This document shows positions 1 to 7,115 of a stretch of DNA of 12,662 nucleotides, one piece after another. The stretch is from Erysipelotrichaceae bacterium UBA3379. Its GTDB lineage: Bacteria; Bacillota_I; Bacilli_A; Erysipelotrichales; Coprobacillaceae. Made by a program: the position numbers and the translations under genes. The DNA is taken from positions 1 to 12,662 of the forward strand of contig DEPZ01000029.1 of the NCBI GenBank assembly GCA_002359025.1. The letters run 5' to 3'. The first letter of the stretch is position 1; each line of letters begins with the position of its first letter. The notes beneath the pieces were generated by a model. That model worked only from the letters and a program-made list of their open reading frames with translations, was not told the DNA's origin and made no database searches.

Positions 1-18
1 AATTTAATTGGTGCTTTA

Positions 19-24
19 TATAAT
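19..24 (+). promoter_or_regulatory. Possible -10 box for the PAP2 gene
   Basis: A perfect TATAAT lies 20 bases before the chosen start codon. A -35 box at normal spacing would fall at or beyond the window edge, so it cannot be judged. If real, the 5' leader would be only about 14 bases, which fits the absence of a visible Shine-Dalgarno sequence. Confidence 0.35.
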
Positions 25-44
25 TATTTAATGATGTATTCAAA

Positions 45-902
45 ATGAAAGTACTAACAAAGAGAAATTGTATCATTATATTGATAGTTCTATGTCTTTT
101 TATGATTATTGGATCATTTTATGATTATCCAATATCCTTGGCTTTATATAATCAAAAGAATCCATTTGGTATCTTCTTTGCAAGCTATGGTCAATTACCT
201 GCGATGCTATGTAGCGGGGTAGGTGGTTTATTGTTGATGAGAGTTTATCATCATGATAAACGTATAAAAAGAGTATTATCAATAGTCTTTGGTATCTTAT
301 TACAAGTGATGGCTGTTATTGGGATTGCGGTAGATCCGGTGTTATATATGCATATACCTATGGCTGTAAGTTGTATTATCGCTCTTGTTATTGTGGGGAG
401 TGTTGATATCACCATATTAAAAATGACAAAAGATGCTTCAATAGATATGATGAAAAAAGTGATGTGGTTATTTATTGGAACTATGTTTATAGAGTTAATT
501 GTGATTAATATTGTTAAAATACTTTGGGCTCGTCCAAGAATGAGAATGATTACAGCTATGAATGTAGATTTTCAACCATGGTGGGTTATTGGTAGTGAAA
601 TGAAAGATTATTTAATGGCATTAGGTGTTGTCAGTGAAGAGTTTAAATCATTTCCTTCTGGACATACTGGCAATGCGGCATGTATGATGTTGTTGAGTGC
701 ACTTCCACTTATTTGTTCATCATTAAAGGGAAAAGAATCTTTATTATTTGTTGTTGGTATAATTTTCACTTTATTAGTGGCTTTTTCACGTATTATTATG
801 GGAGCTCATTTCTTAACTGATGTGACAGTTGGAATGACAGTTACATTTGTTGTTATGAATATCATGAATCAATTGATTTTTAAAAGGACATACTTTTACT
901 AA
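45..902 (+). CDS. PAP2-family membrane phosphatase
   Basis: This 285-residue, multi-spanning membrane protein belongs to the PAP2 (phosphatidic acid phosphatase type 2) superfamily. Members dephosphorylate lipid phosphates such as phosphatidate or undecaprenyl pyrophosphate at the membrane surface. The catalytic signature is visible. Motif 1 is K158-x6-R165, though the usual Pro after that Arg is Met (ILWARPRM). Motif 2 is FPSGH at 203-207. Motif 3 is S248-R249-x5-H255-x3-D259. Hydrophobic segments occur near residues 8-25, 52-66, 78-95, 104-124, 140-158, 212-224, 232-247 and 260-277. An in-frame stop at 21-23 and the lack of another start codon fix ATG at 45, although no good ribosome binding site precedes it. 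A terminator follows, so it is probably monocistronic or the last gene of a unit. The family call is firm; the lipid substrate cannot be read from the sequence. Confidence 0.93.
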   Translation: MKVLTKRNCIIILIVLCLFMIIGSFYDYPISLALYNQKNPFGIFFASYGQLPAMLCSGVGGLLLMRVYHHDKRIKRVLSIVFGILLQVMAVIGIAVDPVLYMHIPMAVSCIIALVIVGSVDITILKMTKDASIDMMKKVMWLFIGTMFIELIVINIVKILWARPRMRMITAMNVDFQPWWVIGSEMKDYLMALGVVSEEFKSFPSGHTGNAACMMLLSALPLICSSLKGKESLLFVVGIIFTLLVAFSRIIMGAHFLTDVTVGMTVTFVVMNIMNQLIFKRTYFY

Positions 903-915
903 CTTTATAAGATAT

Positions 916-942
916 AATGAGGTGTAAACCTCATTTTTCTTT
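916..942 (+). terminator. Rho-independent terminator after the PAP2 gene
   Basis: A perfect 8-bp stem (AATGAGGT with ACCTCATT) closes a four-base GTAA loop and runs into TTTCTTT. It lies 14 bases after the PAP2 stop and separates that gene from the sdpRI-type operon. Confidence 0.85.
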
Positions 943-945
943 ACT

Positions 946-973
946 TTGAATCATATAAGTGCTATTCTATATT
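946..973 (+). promoter_or_regulatory. Probable promoter of the sdpR-like operon
   Basis: TTGAAT (946-951) and TATATT (968-973) are separated by 16 bases and resemble sigma-A -35 and -10 boxes. The predicted transcription start, near 980, falls inside the palindromic operator, as expected for a promoter that the first gene product shuts off. Confidence 0.5.
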
Positions 974-1002
974 TAGATATTTAGATAATTATCTAAATAT
1001 AG
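967..1002 (+). promoter_or_regulatory. Palindromic operator, probably for the SdpR-like repressor
   Basis: Positions 977-1000 form a perfect 24-bp palindrome built on ATATTTAGATAA and its reverse complement. A second left half-site, ATATTTAGAT at 969-978, sits 8 bases upstream as a direct repeat. As a result CTATATTTAGATA (967-979) also pairs with TATCTAAATATAG (990-1002) as a 13-bp inverted repeat. The array overlaps the predicted -10 and start region and abuts the AGGGAGGTGA ribosome binding site of the repressor gene. ArsR-family dimers bind inverted AT-rich sites of this size, so autorepression is the natural reading; the protein-DNA pairing is inferred. Confidence 0.75.
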
Positions 1003-1015
1003 GGAGGTGAGATGA

Positions 1016-1297
1016 ATGGGTGATGTTTTTAAAGCACTTAGTGATCCGACAAGAAGAAAAATATTAGAGTTACTTAATGACCAATCACTCAATGCAGGAG
1101 AAATAGCTGATTATTTTCAAATTACAAAACCATCTATTTCACATCATCTTACAATATTAAAGAAAAGTGGATTAATTATTGATGAAAGACAGGGACAAAA
1201 CATTGTTTATAGTTTAGATATGACTGTTTTTCAAGATGTTATGTCATGGTTTATGAGTTTTATGAATGTGGGGGAAACGAAAGATGAAAAAATATGA
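1016..1297 (+). CDS. sdpR: SdpR-like ArsR-family autorepressor
   Basis: This 93-residue winged-helix repressor closely resembles Bacillus subtilis SdpR (about 90 residues). The N-terminus reads VFKALSDPTRRKILELL. The recognition region is ITKPSISHHLTILKKSGL (about 36-53), followed by the wing (DERQGQNIVYSL, 56-67) and a C-terminal helix. It contains no cysteine, so it is not a metal-sensing ArsR/SmtB member. In B. subtilis, SdpR represses sdpRI until membrane SdpI, bound to the SdpC toxin, sequesters it; the same logic is inferred here. The start at 1016 follows the strong GGAGG at 1003-1007. The next gene overlaps the end of this one by 14 bases, so the two are translationally coupled. The operator lies immediately upstream. 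Confidence 0.9.
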   Translation: MGDVFKALSDPTRRKILELLNDQSLNAGEIADYFQITKPSISHHLTILKKSGLIIDERQGQNIVYSLDMTVFQDVMSWFMSFMNVGETKDEKI

Positions 1298-1892
1298 CAT
1301 ATTTCTATTTGTTGTGACTGTTTTGCTGGTAGTAGGTGTTTTCTTTTTTTCAGAAACTGTACCTATACATTGGAATGCTTCCTGGCAAGTTGATGGATAT
1401 GGTAGTCGTTATACTTTATTGATATTAGCGTTTTTACCAATGGTTGTTTATTATGGTATGTCACTGACAAAGAGAATAGATCCTCGTAAAGATGTTTTAA
1501 AATATAGAGGAAAGACATATGATAGAATCCAAAAGTATTTATCGTTTTTCTTTATATTACTTGTTATATTTTTCTATTATATGACATTGAAACCTGAAAG
1601 TAATGGAACCATTCTTATTTCTTTTATATTGGGTGGTATGTTTATCATGTTAGGAAATTATATGCCTACGGTGCCTAAAAATTATTTTTTAGGAATTAAA
1701 ACACCTTGGACACTTGCAAGTGAAGTTGTGTGGAAAAAGACGCATAAAGTTGCAGGTTATTGTTATGTGCTTGCAGGAGTATTGATTATTGTAGGTGGAT
1801 TGATTGATATGTATTGGGTTATTTTTGCAAGTATTGGTGTGGCTACAGTATATGTATTTATTTATTCGTATATTGAATTTAAAAGATTATAG
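1284..1892 (+). CDS. sdpI: SdpI-like immunity membrane protein
   Basis: This protein of 202 residues, close to the 207 of B. subtilis SdpI, has about six membrane segments (near 4-22, 43-60, 83-101, 108-125, 156-173, 176-195). The N-terminal part fits the DUF1648 pattern (VPIHWNASWQVDGYGS, 26-41). The C-terminal part carries the SdpI-family signature GNY...PKNYFLGIKTPWTL with VWKKTHKVAG (124-158). SdpI protects the cell against the SdpC cannibalism toxin and acts as a signal transducer that tethers SdpR at the membrane. No sdpA, sdpB or sdpC is nearby, so this is immunity or signalling without its toxin. ATG 1284 is preferred because GGGGG at 1270-1274 is well spaced for it; ATG 1266 would add six residues and lacks a ribosome binding site. 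Confidence 0.9.
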   Translation: MKKYDIFLFVVTVLLVVGVFFFSETVPIHWNASWQVDGYGSRYTLLILAFLPMVVYYGMSLTKRIDPRKDVLKYRGKTYDRIQKYLSFFFILLVIFFYYMTLKPESNGTILISFILGGMFIMLGNYMPTVPKNYFLGIKTPWTLASEVVWKKTHKVAGYCYVLAGVLIIVGGLIDMYWVIFASIGVATVYVFIYSYIEFKRL

Positions 1893-1907
1893 AGAAGGGG
1901 AATGAAT

Positions 1908-2633
1908 ATGTTAAAAATTGAACATTTAACAAAAGTATATGGTGATTATAAAGCAGTAGATGATTTATCATTGCATATACAAAAAGGTCAAATTTATGGA
2001 TTTATAGGGCATAATGGTGCTGGAAAGACAACGACATTAAAGTCAGTTGTTGGTATATTACCTTTTGATCAAGGCAGTATTACAATAGATGGACATTCTT
2101 TACAAAAAGAACCGTTGGTATGTAAAAAATTAATGGCGTATATTCCAGATAATCCAGATTTATATGAATATTTAACAGGTATTCAGTATTTGAATTTTAT
2201 ATGTGATATTTATCAAATATCTAAACAAGATAGAGAAGAAAATATTAAAAAATATAGTGATATGTTAGAATTGACATCTGATCTGGCTCAACCTATTAGT
2301 GCTTATTCGCATGGTATGAAACAAAAATTAGCAGTTATTTCTGCATTTGTGCATCATCCACAATTGATTATAATGGATGAACCATTTGTAGGGTTAGATC
2401 CTAAAGCATCTCATTTATTAAAACAGTTAATGAAAGATTTTTGTAAACAGGGAGGCGCTATATTCTTTTCTACACATGTTTTAGAAGTTGCTGAAAAACT
2501 ATGTGATCAAATAGCAATTATTAAACAAGGACAATTAATTGTTACTGGACCTACACAAGAAGTTATTGGAAATGAATCTTTAGAAGAAGTATTCTTGGAA
2601 TTGGAGAACGACAATGTTGAAGACACTCATTAA
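1908..2633 (+). CDS. ABC transporter ATP-binding subunit
   Basis: This 241-residue cytoplasmic ATPase drives the permease encoded next. All core motifs are present: Walker A GHNGAGKT (34-41), signature YSHGMKQ (133-139, a variant of LSGGQ), Walker B LIIMDE (153-158), D-loop GLDP (162-165) and switch histidine H190. The Q-loop region reads YIPDNPDLYEYLTG, where Asp/Asn replaces the usual Gln. My impression is that this is common in the YthP/SkfE-like group of putative exporters. The start at 1908 has GAAGGGG (1894-1900) seven bases upstream; the in-frame ATG at 1902 is too close to it. The gene begins 15 bases after sdpI and overlaps the permease gene by 20 bases, so it belongs to the sdpRI operon. 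Substrate unknown; peptide export or resistance is a guess from the neighbours. Confidence 0.93.
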   Translation: MLKIEHLTKVYGDYKAVDDLSLHIQKGQIYGFIGHNGAGKTTTLKSVVGILPFDQGSITIDGHSLQKEPLVCKKLMAYIPDNPDLYEYLTGIQYLNFICDIYQISKQDREENIKKYSDMLELTSDLAQPISAYSHGMKQKLAVISAFVHHPQLIIMDEPFVGLDPKASHLLKQLMKDFCKQGGAIFFSTHVLEVAEKLCDQIAIIKQGQLIVTGPTQEVIGNESLEEVFLELENDNVEDTH

Positions 2634-4206
2634 AATACGATTACAAGGCTTCTTATCTAGGCAGATGAGAAGCAGTAAGAAAAGTAAGAGTGGTGTAGGG
2701 AAAATTATATTAATGTCATTATTGTTTCTATATGTTGCTGTTGTCTTTATAGCATTGTTTGGTTCTATGTTTTCAATGATGGTAGAACCCTTCCATGCAT
2801 TACAATTGGATTGGTTGTATTTTGCATTAATGTCTATTGTTATTATAGCTTTATGTTTTGTTGGAAGTGTATTTTTAGTACATCATGAAATCTATGAAGC
2901 AAAAGACAATGATGTATTATTATCAATGCCAATAAAGACAAGTGATATTTTGTTAAGTAGAGTCTTTATTATTTTATTGCTCAATTATATTTATGAAATT
3001 GTTGTTGCTGGACCAGCAATAGGGGTATATATATTAAAAATAGGTATGACTCCTATACAAATCATATACTTTATAATCATATTTTTAACTCTACCATTAT
3101 TTGTACTAGCATTAACATGTTTCTTTGGTTGGATATTGGCTCATGTTTTGATTCATGTCAAACAAAAGAATATCATATCTATTCTCTTGTTTGTTGTCTT
3201 TATGTTGGTATATATGTTTGGTATTACAAAAGTAGAAGAGTATATGAATTGGATGCTTGCAAACGGTCAAACACTTGCAGCATCTATTGAAACAGCAGTG
3301 TTTCCTATCTATCATTTGGGTATATCTTTACAAGATGGAAATGTGATAAGTTTATTAGTATATCTATTATTTGCGATTATACCATTTGGGATTGTCATGT
3401 ATCTTCTATCACATAATTTTATTAAACTTGCAACAACAAAACCAAAAGCAAAGAAGAAAGAATATGTTGATAAACCAATGAAAACGAATCATTATTTTAT
3501 AGCATTATTTATTAGAGAATGGAAACATTTTACTTCTAATGCTATGGTGATGATGAATGGTGCGGTAGGTATTTTGATGAGCATTATTGCCTTGGTTGCT
3601 TTATTTATTTATAGAGATAGTATTTATGACATGATGAGTCAGGTACCAATGCTGAAACCAATGATTGCTCCTATGATATGTGCAGGCGTATTGGGATTAA
3701 GTTCTATGAATATTATTAGTGCTTCTTCTATTTCATTAGAAGGAGATAGATTATGGATTATACAATCATTACCTGTAAAAACAATAGATATATTACATTC
3801 AAAGTTATCTTTACATTTGATTTTATGTATACCGGCTGGATTAATTCTATCAATTGTTGGTTGTGTCATGTTTCCTGTGAGTTTATGGGAAGTTGTTTAT
3901 ATTTGTTTGTTACCAGTGTTTTTTACAATCTATATTGCTTTATTAGGTTTATTGCTTAATTTATGGAAACCTAAATTTGATTGGGTAAATGAAACAATCT
4001 GTGTGAAACAAAGTATGCCAGTTATGTTGACAATGTTTATATCTATGGGAATGGTTTTTGTATTGGTATTTGTATATTTGAATTTTTTAAGTTCACTAAG
4101 TATCAATGCTTATATCTTATTGCTTTTGTTATTCTTTATTGTTGTGGATATTGTTTTCTATGTATTATTAAAAACATGGGGAGTAAGAAAGTTTGAGGAA
4201 TTGTAG
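2614..4206 (+). CDS. ABC-2-type transporter permease (YthQ/SkfF-like)
   Basis: This 530-residue membrane protein is rich in hydrophobic segments (for example near 31-53, 68-90, 112-140, 148-180, 186-204, 245-266, 312-332, 347-362, 400-420, 428-450, 471-492, 496-519). It is the membrane partner of the preceding ATPase. Size and design fit the putative exporter permeases of the B. subtilis YthQ/SkfF kind; that assignment is from recall and is tentative. A repeated motif marks each half: DNDVLLSMPIKTSDILLSRV (98-117) and GDRLWIIQSLPVKTIDILHS (377-396), which suggests a two-fold internal repeat. A basic linker (KPKAKKKEYVDK, 276-287) divides the halves. TGGAGA at 2602-2607 supports the ATG at 2614, inside the ATPase gene. 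A terminator overlaps the stop codon, closing the operon. Confidence 0.88.
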   Translation: MLKTLIKIRLQGFLSRQMRSSKKSKSGVGKIILMSLLFLYVAVVFIALFGSMFSMMVEPFHALQLDWLYFALMSIVIIALCFVGSVFLVHHEIYEAKDNDVLLSMPIKTSDILLSRVFIILLLNYIYEIVVAGPAIGVYILKIGMTPIQIIYFIIIFLTLPLFVLALTCFFGWILAHVLIHVKQKNIISILLFVVFMLVYMFGITKVEEYMNWMLANGQTLAASIETAVFPIYHLGISLQDGNVISLLVYLLFAIIPFGIVMYLLSHNFIKLATTKPKAKKKEYVDKPMKTNHYFIALFIREWKHFTSNAMVMMNGAVGILMSIIALVALFIYRDSIYDMMSQVPMLKPMIAPMICAGVLGLSSMNIISASSISLEGDRLWIIQSLPVKTIDILHSKLSLHLILCIPAGLILSIVGCVMFPVSLWEVVYICLLPVFFTIYIALLGLLLNLWKPKFDWVNETICVKQSMPVMLTMFISMGMVFVLVFVYLNFLSSLSINAYILLLLLFFIVVDIVFYVLLKTWGVRKFEEL

Positions 4207-4231
4207 AATAGTCATAGACTATTCTCTTTTT
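4205..4231 (+). terminator. Rho-independent terminator of the sdpRI-ABC operon
   Basis: A 9-bp perfect stem (AGAATAGTC with GACTATTCT) closes a three-base ATA loop and is followed by CTTTTTG. The stem begins within the permease stop codon. Confidence 0.88.
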
Positions 4232-4257
4232 GTATATCTTGTATAACCAAATTGAAT

Positions 4258-4286
4258 AAGACAGGTGAACAAAATCATGGTATAAT
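4258..4286 (+). promoter_or_regulatory. Promoter of the GGDEF sensor gene
   Basis: An extended -10, TGGTATAAT (4278-4286), is preceded at 17 bases by AAGACA (4258-4263), a partial match to TTGACA. It lies between the operon terminator and the cyclase gene, with a predicted start near 4293. Confidence 0.7.
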
Positions 4287-4315
4287 AATATAAAAATATT
4301 TAAAGGAAGTTATTG

Positions 4316-6664
4316 ATGATGAAGAGAGTATTTTATGCATTGATAAGTGTTTTTATGATTGTATCAAATCTTTATAGTGTTTATGCTGAAGATTCTAAAG
4401 TTATTAAAGTTGGATATCCGATTCAATCTGGAATAACTCAAAAAGATGGTACAGGATATACCGTTGATTATTTAAATGAGATGAAGAAATATACAGGATG
4501 GGAATATGAGTATGTTAGGGTTGATGGAGATTTAAATCAACAATTGACAACTTTATTAACCATGTTACAAAAAGGCGAAATAGATCTCATGGGGGCTATG
4601 AACTATAATGAAGCATTAAGTAATATATATGATTATCCTACAGATAGTTATGGGAATGCCTATACTGCATTAGCTGTACAAAGAGATGATGCAAGATGGT
4701 TGAATGATGATTATGCTCACTGGAATCATATGAAAGTAGGTGTTTATCCTTCTTTAAAAGCAAGACAAGATGAATTAGAGAAGTTTGCAGATTTAAATGG
4801 ATTTACATATACAATTAAAGAATATGATAATTATGATGAAGTTTTAAAAGCTATAGAAAATCAAGAAATTGATGCGACTTTACATGTCGATATCTCTTTG
4901 GATAATAAGTTAAGATCTATTGCTAAATTTTCACCTAGACCATTTTATTTTGCTACAACAAAAGGAAATACTGAAATTATTAGAAAACTTAACAATGCAT
5001 TAGAGTGTGTTTCTGAAAATAATCCTTATTTAAAATCTAAATTATATACTCAATACTTCAAAAGTGATGAGAAATTTATGATTTCTCAAGAAAATAAAAG
5101 TTATATTGAATCATTAGGAACATTAGATATTCTCTATTTTAATGGAAATAAACCATTACACTACTATGAAAGTGGTAAAGATAAAGGAATTTCTATAGAT
5201 TACCTAGAAAAAATGTCTACAGAAATTGGGTTAAAGTATAATTTAACAGCAGTCGATTCTTATCAAGAGGCGAATGAATTATTAAAACAAAAGAAAGTTG
5301 ATATGATTTTAGGCCTACCTGTACAATCAAATCTCATATCTACATACAATATGAAAGTCTCTCAACCTTATTTTACTAGTCAAGGTGTAGAAGTCACAAA
5401 TAATAAATCTATAGAAACAATATCGAATCAAGTTGTCTATAATTCACAGGATATATTAAAAAGCATTAACAAAGGAGAAGAAAGTGCGTTCTATATAGAT
5501 TCTTATATAACTCAACACTATATCAATCCTTATTATTCTTTTCAAAATTTATATGTTAATCATTCACATATGACAGAACTTCAATATGTGTTTTCCTTTG
5601 ATAAAAATCTAGATATAAGATTACAAAATATTATCAATAGTTATATTAATAGCTTTGTACAACAAGATTTACAAAAGATGATTTATGCCAATACAAATAT
5701 AAATATGAAATATACTCTTTCTAGTTTTGTTAGACAATATATATGGCAAATATCATTTGCATGCTTATTTGTATTGCTTATATTTGCAATTCTATATTTA
5801 AAAATAATGCAAGATCGTAATAAATATCAAAATATACTCTTGTTACAAAATAGTCGTTTTACAAACTTTTCATCTATGTTAGATGAATGTATATTTGAAT
5901 ATGATTATTCTACAGATATCTTACAAATACAAAATAACAGAATACTATTCTCTCGACAAAATCATATTGAACATTTCTTAGAAAATTATCCTGATCATTA
6001 TATTGCTGTGATGATTCAACAAAAAGAAGATTTACAACAAAATAATATGCTATTACAAGATGGAAAAGAAATATGGCATAGAACAACAATCAAAATCATC
6101 AGAGATAAACATGAAAAAGCAATATATGCTATTGGAAGAATTATTAATATACATGATGATGTTTTAGAAAAAGAAAAACTTGTGAGAGATTCTCATACAG
6201 ATTCATTAACTCAACTCTATAATAGACAAGGAGCAAAAGCGATTATAAGTGAAGTTTTAAAAGAACATGAAGGATGTATGATGATTATAGACATAGATAA
6301 CTTTAAGCGTATAAACGATACATATGGACATCCTGTAGGTGATGATGCCTTAAAGAGATTGAGTGAAGTTATTATAAAAAGTTTTAGAAAAGATGATATT
6401 AAATGTCGTTTAGGTGGAGATGAATTTATGATTTTTCTACCTTCATTGTCACAAAGCTTATTACAAAAACGTCTACGTGACTTTATAGAACTTGCACAAA
6501 AAGAAGTTTTTCAAGAATATAGTGATTTACAAGTTTCTATGAGTATAGGTATTTCTACATCTTCTAGAGTATATCAAGAACTTTATATACAAGCTGATGA
6601 AGCTTTATATAAATCTAAGAAATTTGGTAAAAATAGATATTATATATATAAACCAACTCTTTAA
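4316..6664 (+). CDS. Membrane diguanylate cyclase with two solute-binding sensor domains
   Basis: This 782-residue sensor makes cyclic di-GMP from two GTP. Domains in order are a signal peptide (1-24, ending YSVYA), a first bacterial extracellular solute-binding (SBP_bac_3-like) domain (about 28-250), a second such domain (about 265-455), one membrane helix (about 476-497), a cytoplasmic PAS-like linker (about 505-615) and a GGDEF domain (about 625-782). The cyclase looks active: DIDNFKRINDTYGH carries the metal-binding Asp at 659, GGDEF at 700-704 is intact, and RKDD (691-694) is an inhibitory I-site at the usual distance. The solute-binding domains suggest that outside amino acids or similar small solutes tune the cyclase; the ligand is unknown. 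Start: AAGGAAG (4303-4309) suits ATG 4316 or ATG 4319; TTG 4313 is less likely. It has its own promoter and terminator. No EAL or HD-GYP phosphodiesterase lies in the window. Confidence 0.93.
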   Translation: MMKRVFYALISVFMIVSNLYSVYAEDSKVIKVGYPIQSGITQKDGTGYTVDYLNEMKKYTGWEYEYVRVDGDLNQQLTTLLTMLQKGEIDLMGAMNYNEALSNIYDYPTDSYGNAYTALAVQRDDARWLNDDYAHWNHMKVGVYPSLKARQDELEKFADLNGFTYTIKEYDNYDEVLKAIENQEIDATLHVDISLDNKLRSIAKFSPRPFYFATTKGNTEIIRKLNNALECVSENNPYLKSKLYTQYFKSDEKFMISQENKSYIESLGTLDILYFNGNKPLHYYESGKDKGISIDYLEKMSTEIGLKYNLTAVDSYQEANELLKQKKVDMILGLPVQSNLISTYNMKVSQPYFTSQGVEVTNNKSIETISNQVVYNSQDILKSINKGEESAFYIDSYITQHYINPYYSFQNLYVNHSHMTELQYVFSFDKNLDIRLQNIINSYINSFVQQDLQKMIYANTNINMKYTLSSFVRQYIWQISFACLFVLLIFAILYLKIMQDRNKYQNILLLQNSRFTNFSSMLDECIFEYDYSTDILQIQNNRILFSRQNHIEHFLENYPDHYIAVMIQQKEDLQQNNMLLQDGKEIWHRTTIKIIRDKHEKAIYAIGRIINIHDDVLEKEKLVRDSHTDSLTQLYNRQGAKAIISEVLKEHEGCMMIIDIDNFKRINDTYGHPVGDDALKRLSEVIIKSFRKDDIKCRLGGDEFMIFLPSLSQSLLQKRLRDFIELAQKEVFQEYSDLQVSMSIGISTSSRVYQELYIQADEALYKSKKFGKNRYYIYKPTL

Positions 6665-6684
6665 CTTATGTTAGAGAGTTTTTT
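6655..6684 (+). terminator. Rho-independent terminator after the GGDEF gene
   Basis: An 11-bp stem (AACTCTTTAAC with GTTAGAGAGTT, one T-G wobble) closes a TTAT loop and leads into a six-T run. The stem overlaps the last codons and stop of the cyclase gene. Confidence 0.88.
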
Positions 6685-6712
6685 GAATTTTAGATAAAAA
6701 ATATGGTATGAT
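6683..6712 (+). promoter_or_regulatory. Promoter of the TPR gene
   Basis: TTGAAT (6683-6688) is followed after 18 bases by TATGAT (6707-6712), which is preceded by an extended TGG (6704-6706). The -35 box overlaps the end of the upstream terminator T-run. A start near 6719 rules out translation from the ATG at 6713 and supports the one at 6749. Confidence 0.6.
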
Positions 6713-6748
6713 ATGGGTATGAATAAGAATGGAATAGGGGAAGATGTT

Positions 6749-7099
6749 ATGGAGTTTAATATTGTTTCGACAACAATGAAATTAGATAAAGATATTGATA
6801 AAATAGATAGAATGATTGAAAAAGAGAAGTACCAGGAAGCGATTGAACTCTTTTTTAATCTATATCCTGAATATGTAAGAACATTAGGAAAAGGGTATAT
6901 AGGGACAATAAATTTATTACAACAATATGGTGTATTACTTAGATATATTGATGATTATGATAAAGCTTTAGAAATATTTAAAGAAGTATATGACTTGTTT
7001 TGTATCAATTTAGGTGAAAAAGAACAAATGACATTATATGCTTTATGTGATTTATCTGATTCTTATAGAGATATAGGCGATTATCAAAAAATGCTATGA
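6749..7099 (+). CDS. TPR-repeat protein, N-terminal part (frame broken)
   Basis: This open frame of 116 residues encodes the start of a tetratricopeptide-repeat protein, a cytoplasmic scaffold fold for protein-protein contacts. After a short leader (MEFNIVSTTMKLDKD) come a degenerate helix pair (IDRMIEKEKYQEAIELFFNL), one clear 42-residue repeat of the kinesin-light-chain-like type (from TINLLQQYGV) and the first 20 residues of the next (TLYALCDLSDSYRDIGDYQK). The frame then stops at TGA 7097-7099. The rest of that repeat continues in another frame from about 7092, so this is the 5' part of a once-longer gene. AGGGGAAG (6736-6743) is ideally spaced for ATG 6749; ATGs at 6713 and 6719 lie at the predicted transcription start. 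It could be a pseudogene fragment, a truncated functional protein or a slippage-controlled gene. Confidence 0.75.
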   Translation: MEFNIVSTTMKLDKDIDKIDRMIEKEKYQEAIELFFNLYPEYVRTLGKGYIGTINLLQQYGVLLRYIDDYDKALEIFKEVYDLFCINLGEKEQMTLYALCDLSDSYRDIGDYQKML

Positions 7100-7100
7100 A
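7084..7100 (+). other. Frame break at an A6 run inside the TPR gene
   Basis: The string CAAAAAATGCTATGAA (7085-7100) reads Gln-Lys-Met-Leu-stop in the upstream frame and ...Cys-Tyr-Glu in the downstream frame. Aligned to the strict 42-residue repeat, columns 21-27 are absent and one extra base is present, a net loss of 20 bases. CAAAAATGCT also occurs at the equivalent place of a later repeat (in LQKCC, about 7968-7978). A slipped deletion between two CAAAAA-containing sites is therefore a plausible origin. Confidence 0.75.
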
Positions 7101-7115
7101 TCAAGTCAAGAAGTA

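Noticed and set aside
1266..1283. Upstream ATG for the SdpI-like protein
   Set aside because: It would put GGGGG inside the coding sequence and add MWGKRK without a ribosome binding site; ATG 1284 is properly spaced.
3112..3869. Short - strand open frames inside the permease gene
   Set aside because: They are antisense to a well-supported coding region and have no ribosome binding sites or domain-like sequence.
6713..6748. Upstream ATGs for the TPR gene
   Set aside because: They fall at the predicted transcription start, whereas ATG 6749 has AGGGGAAG at ideal distance.
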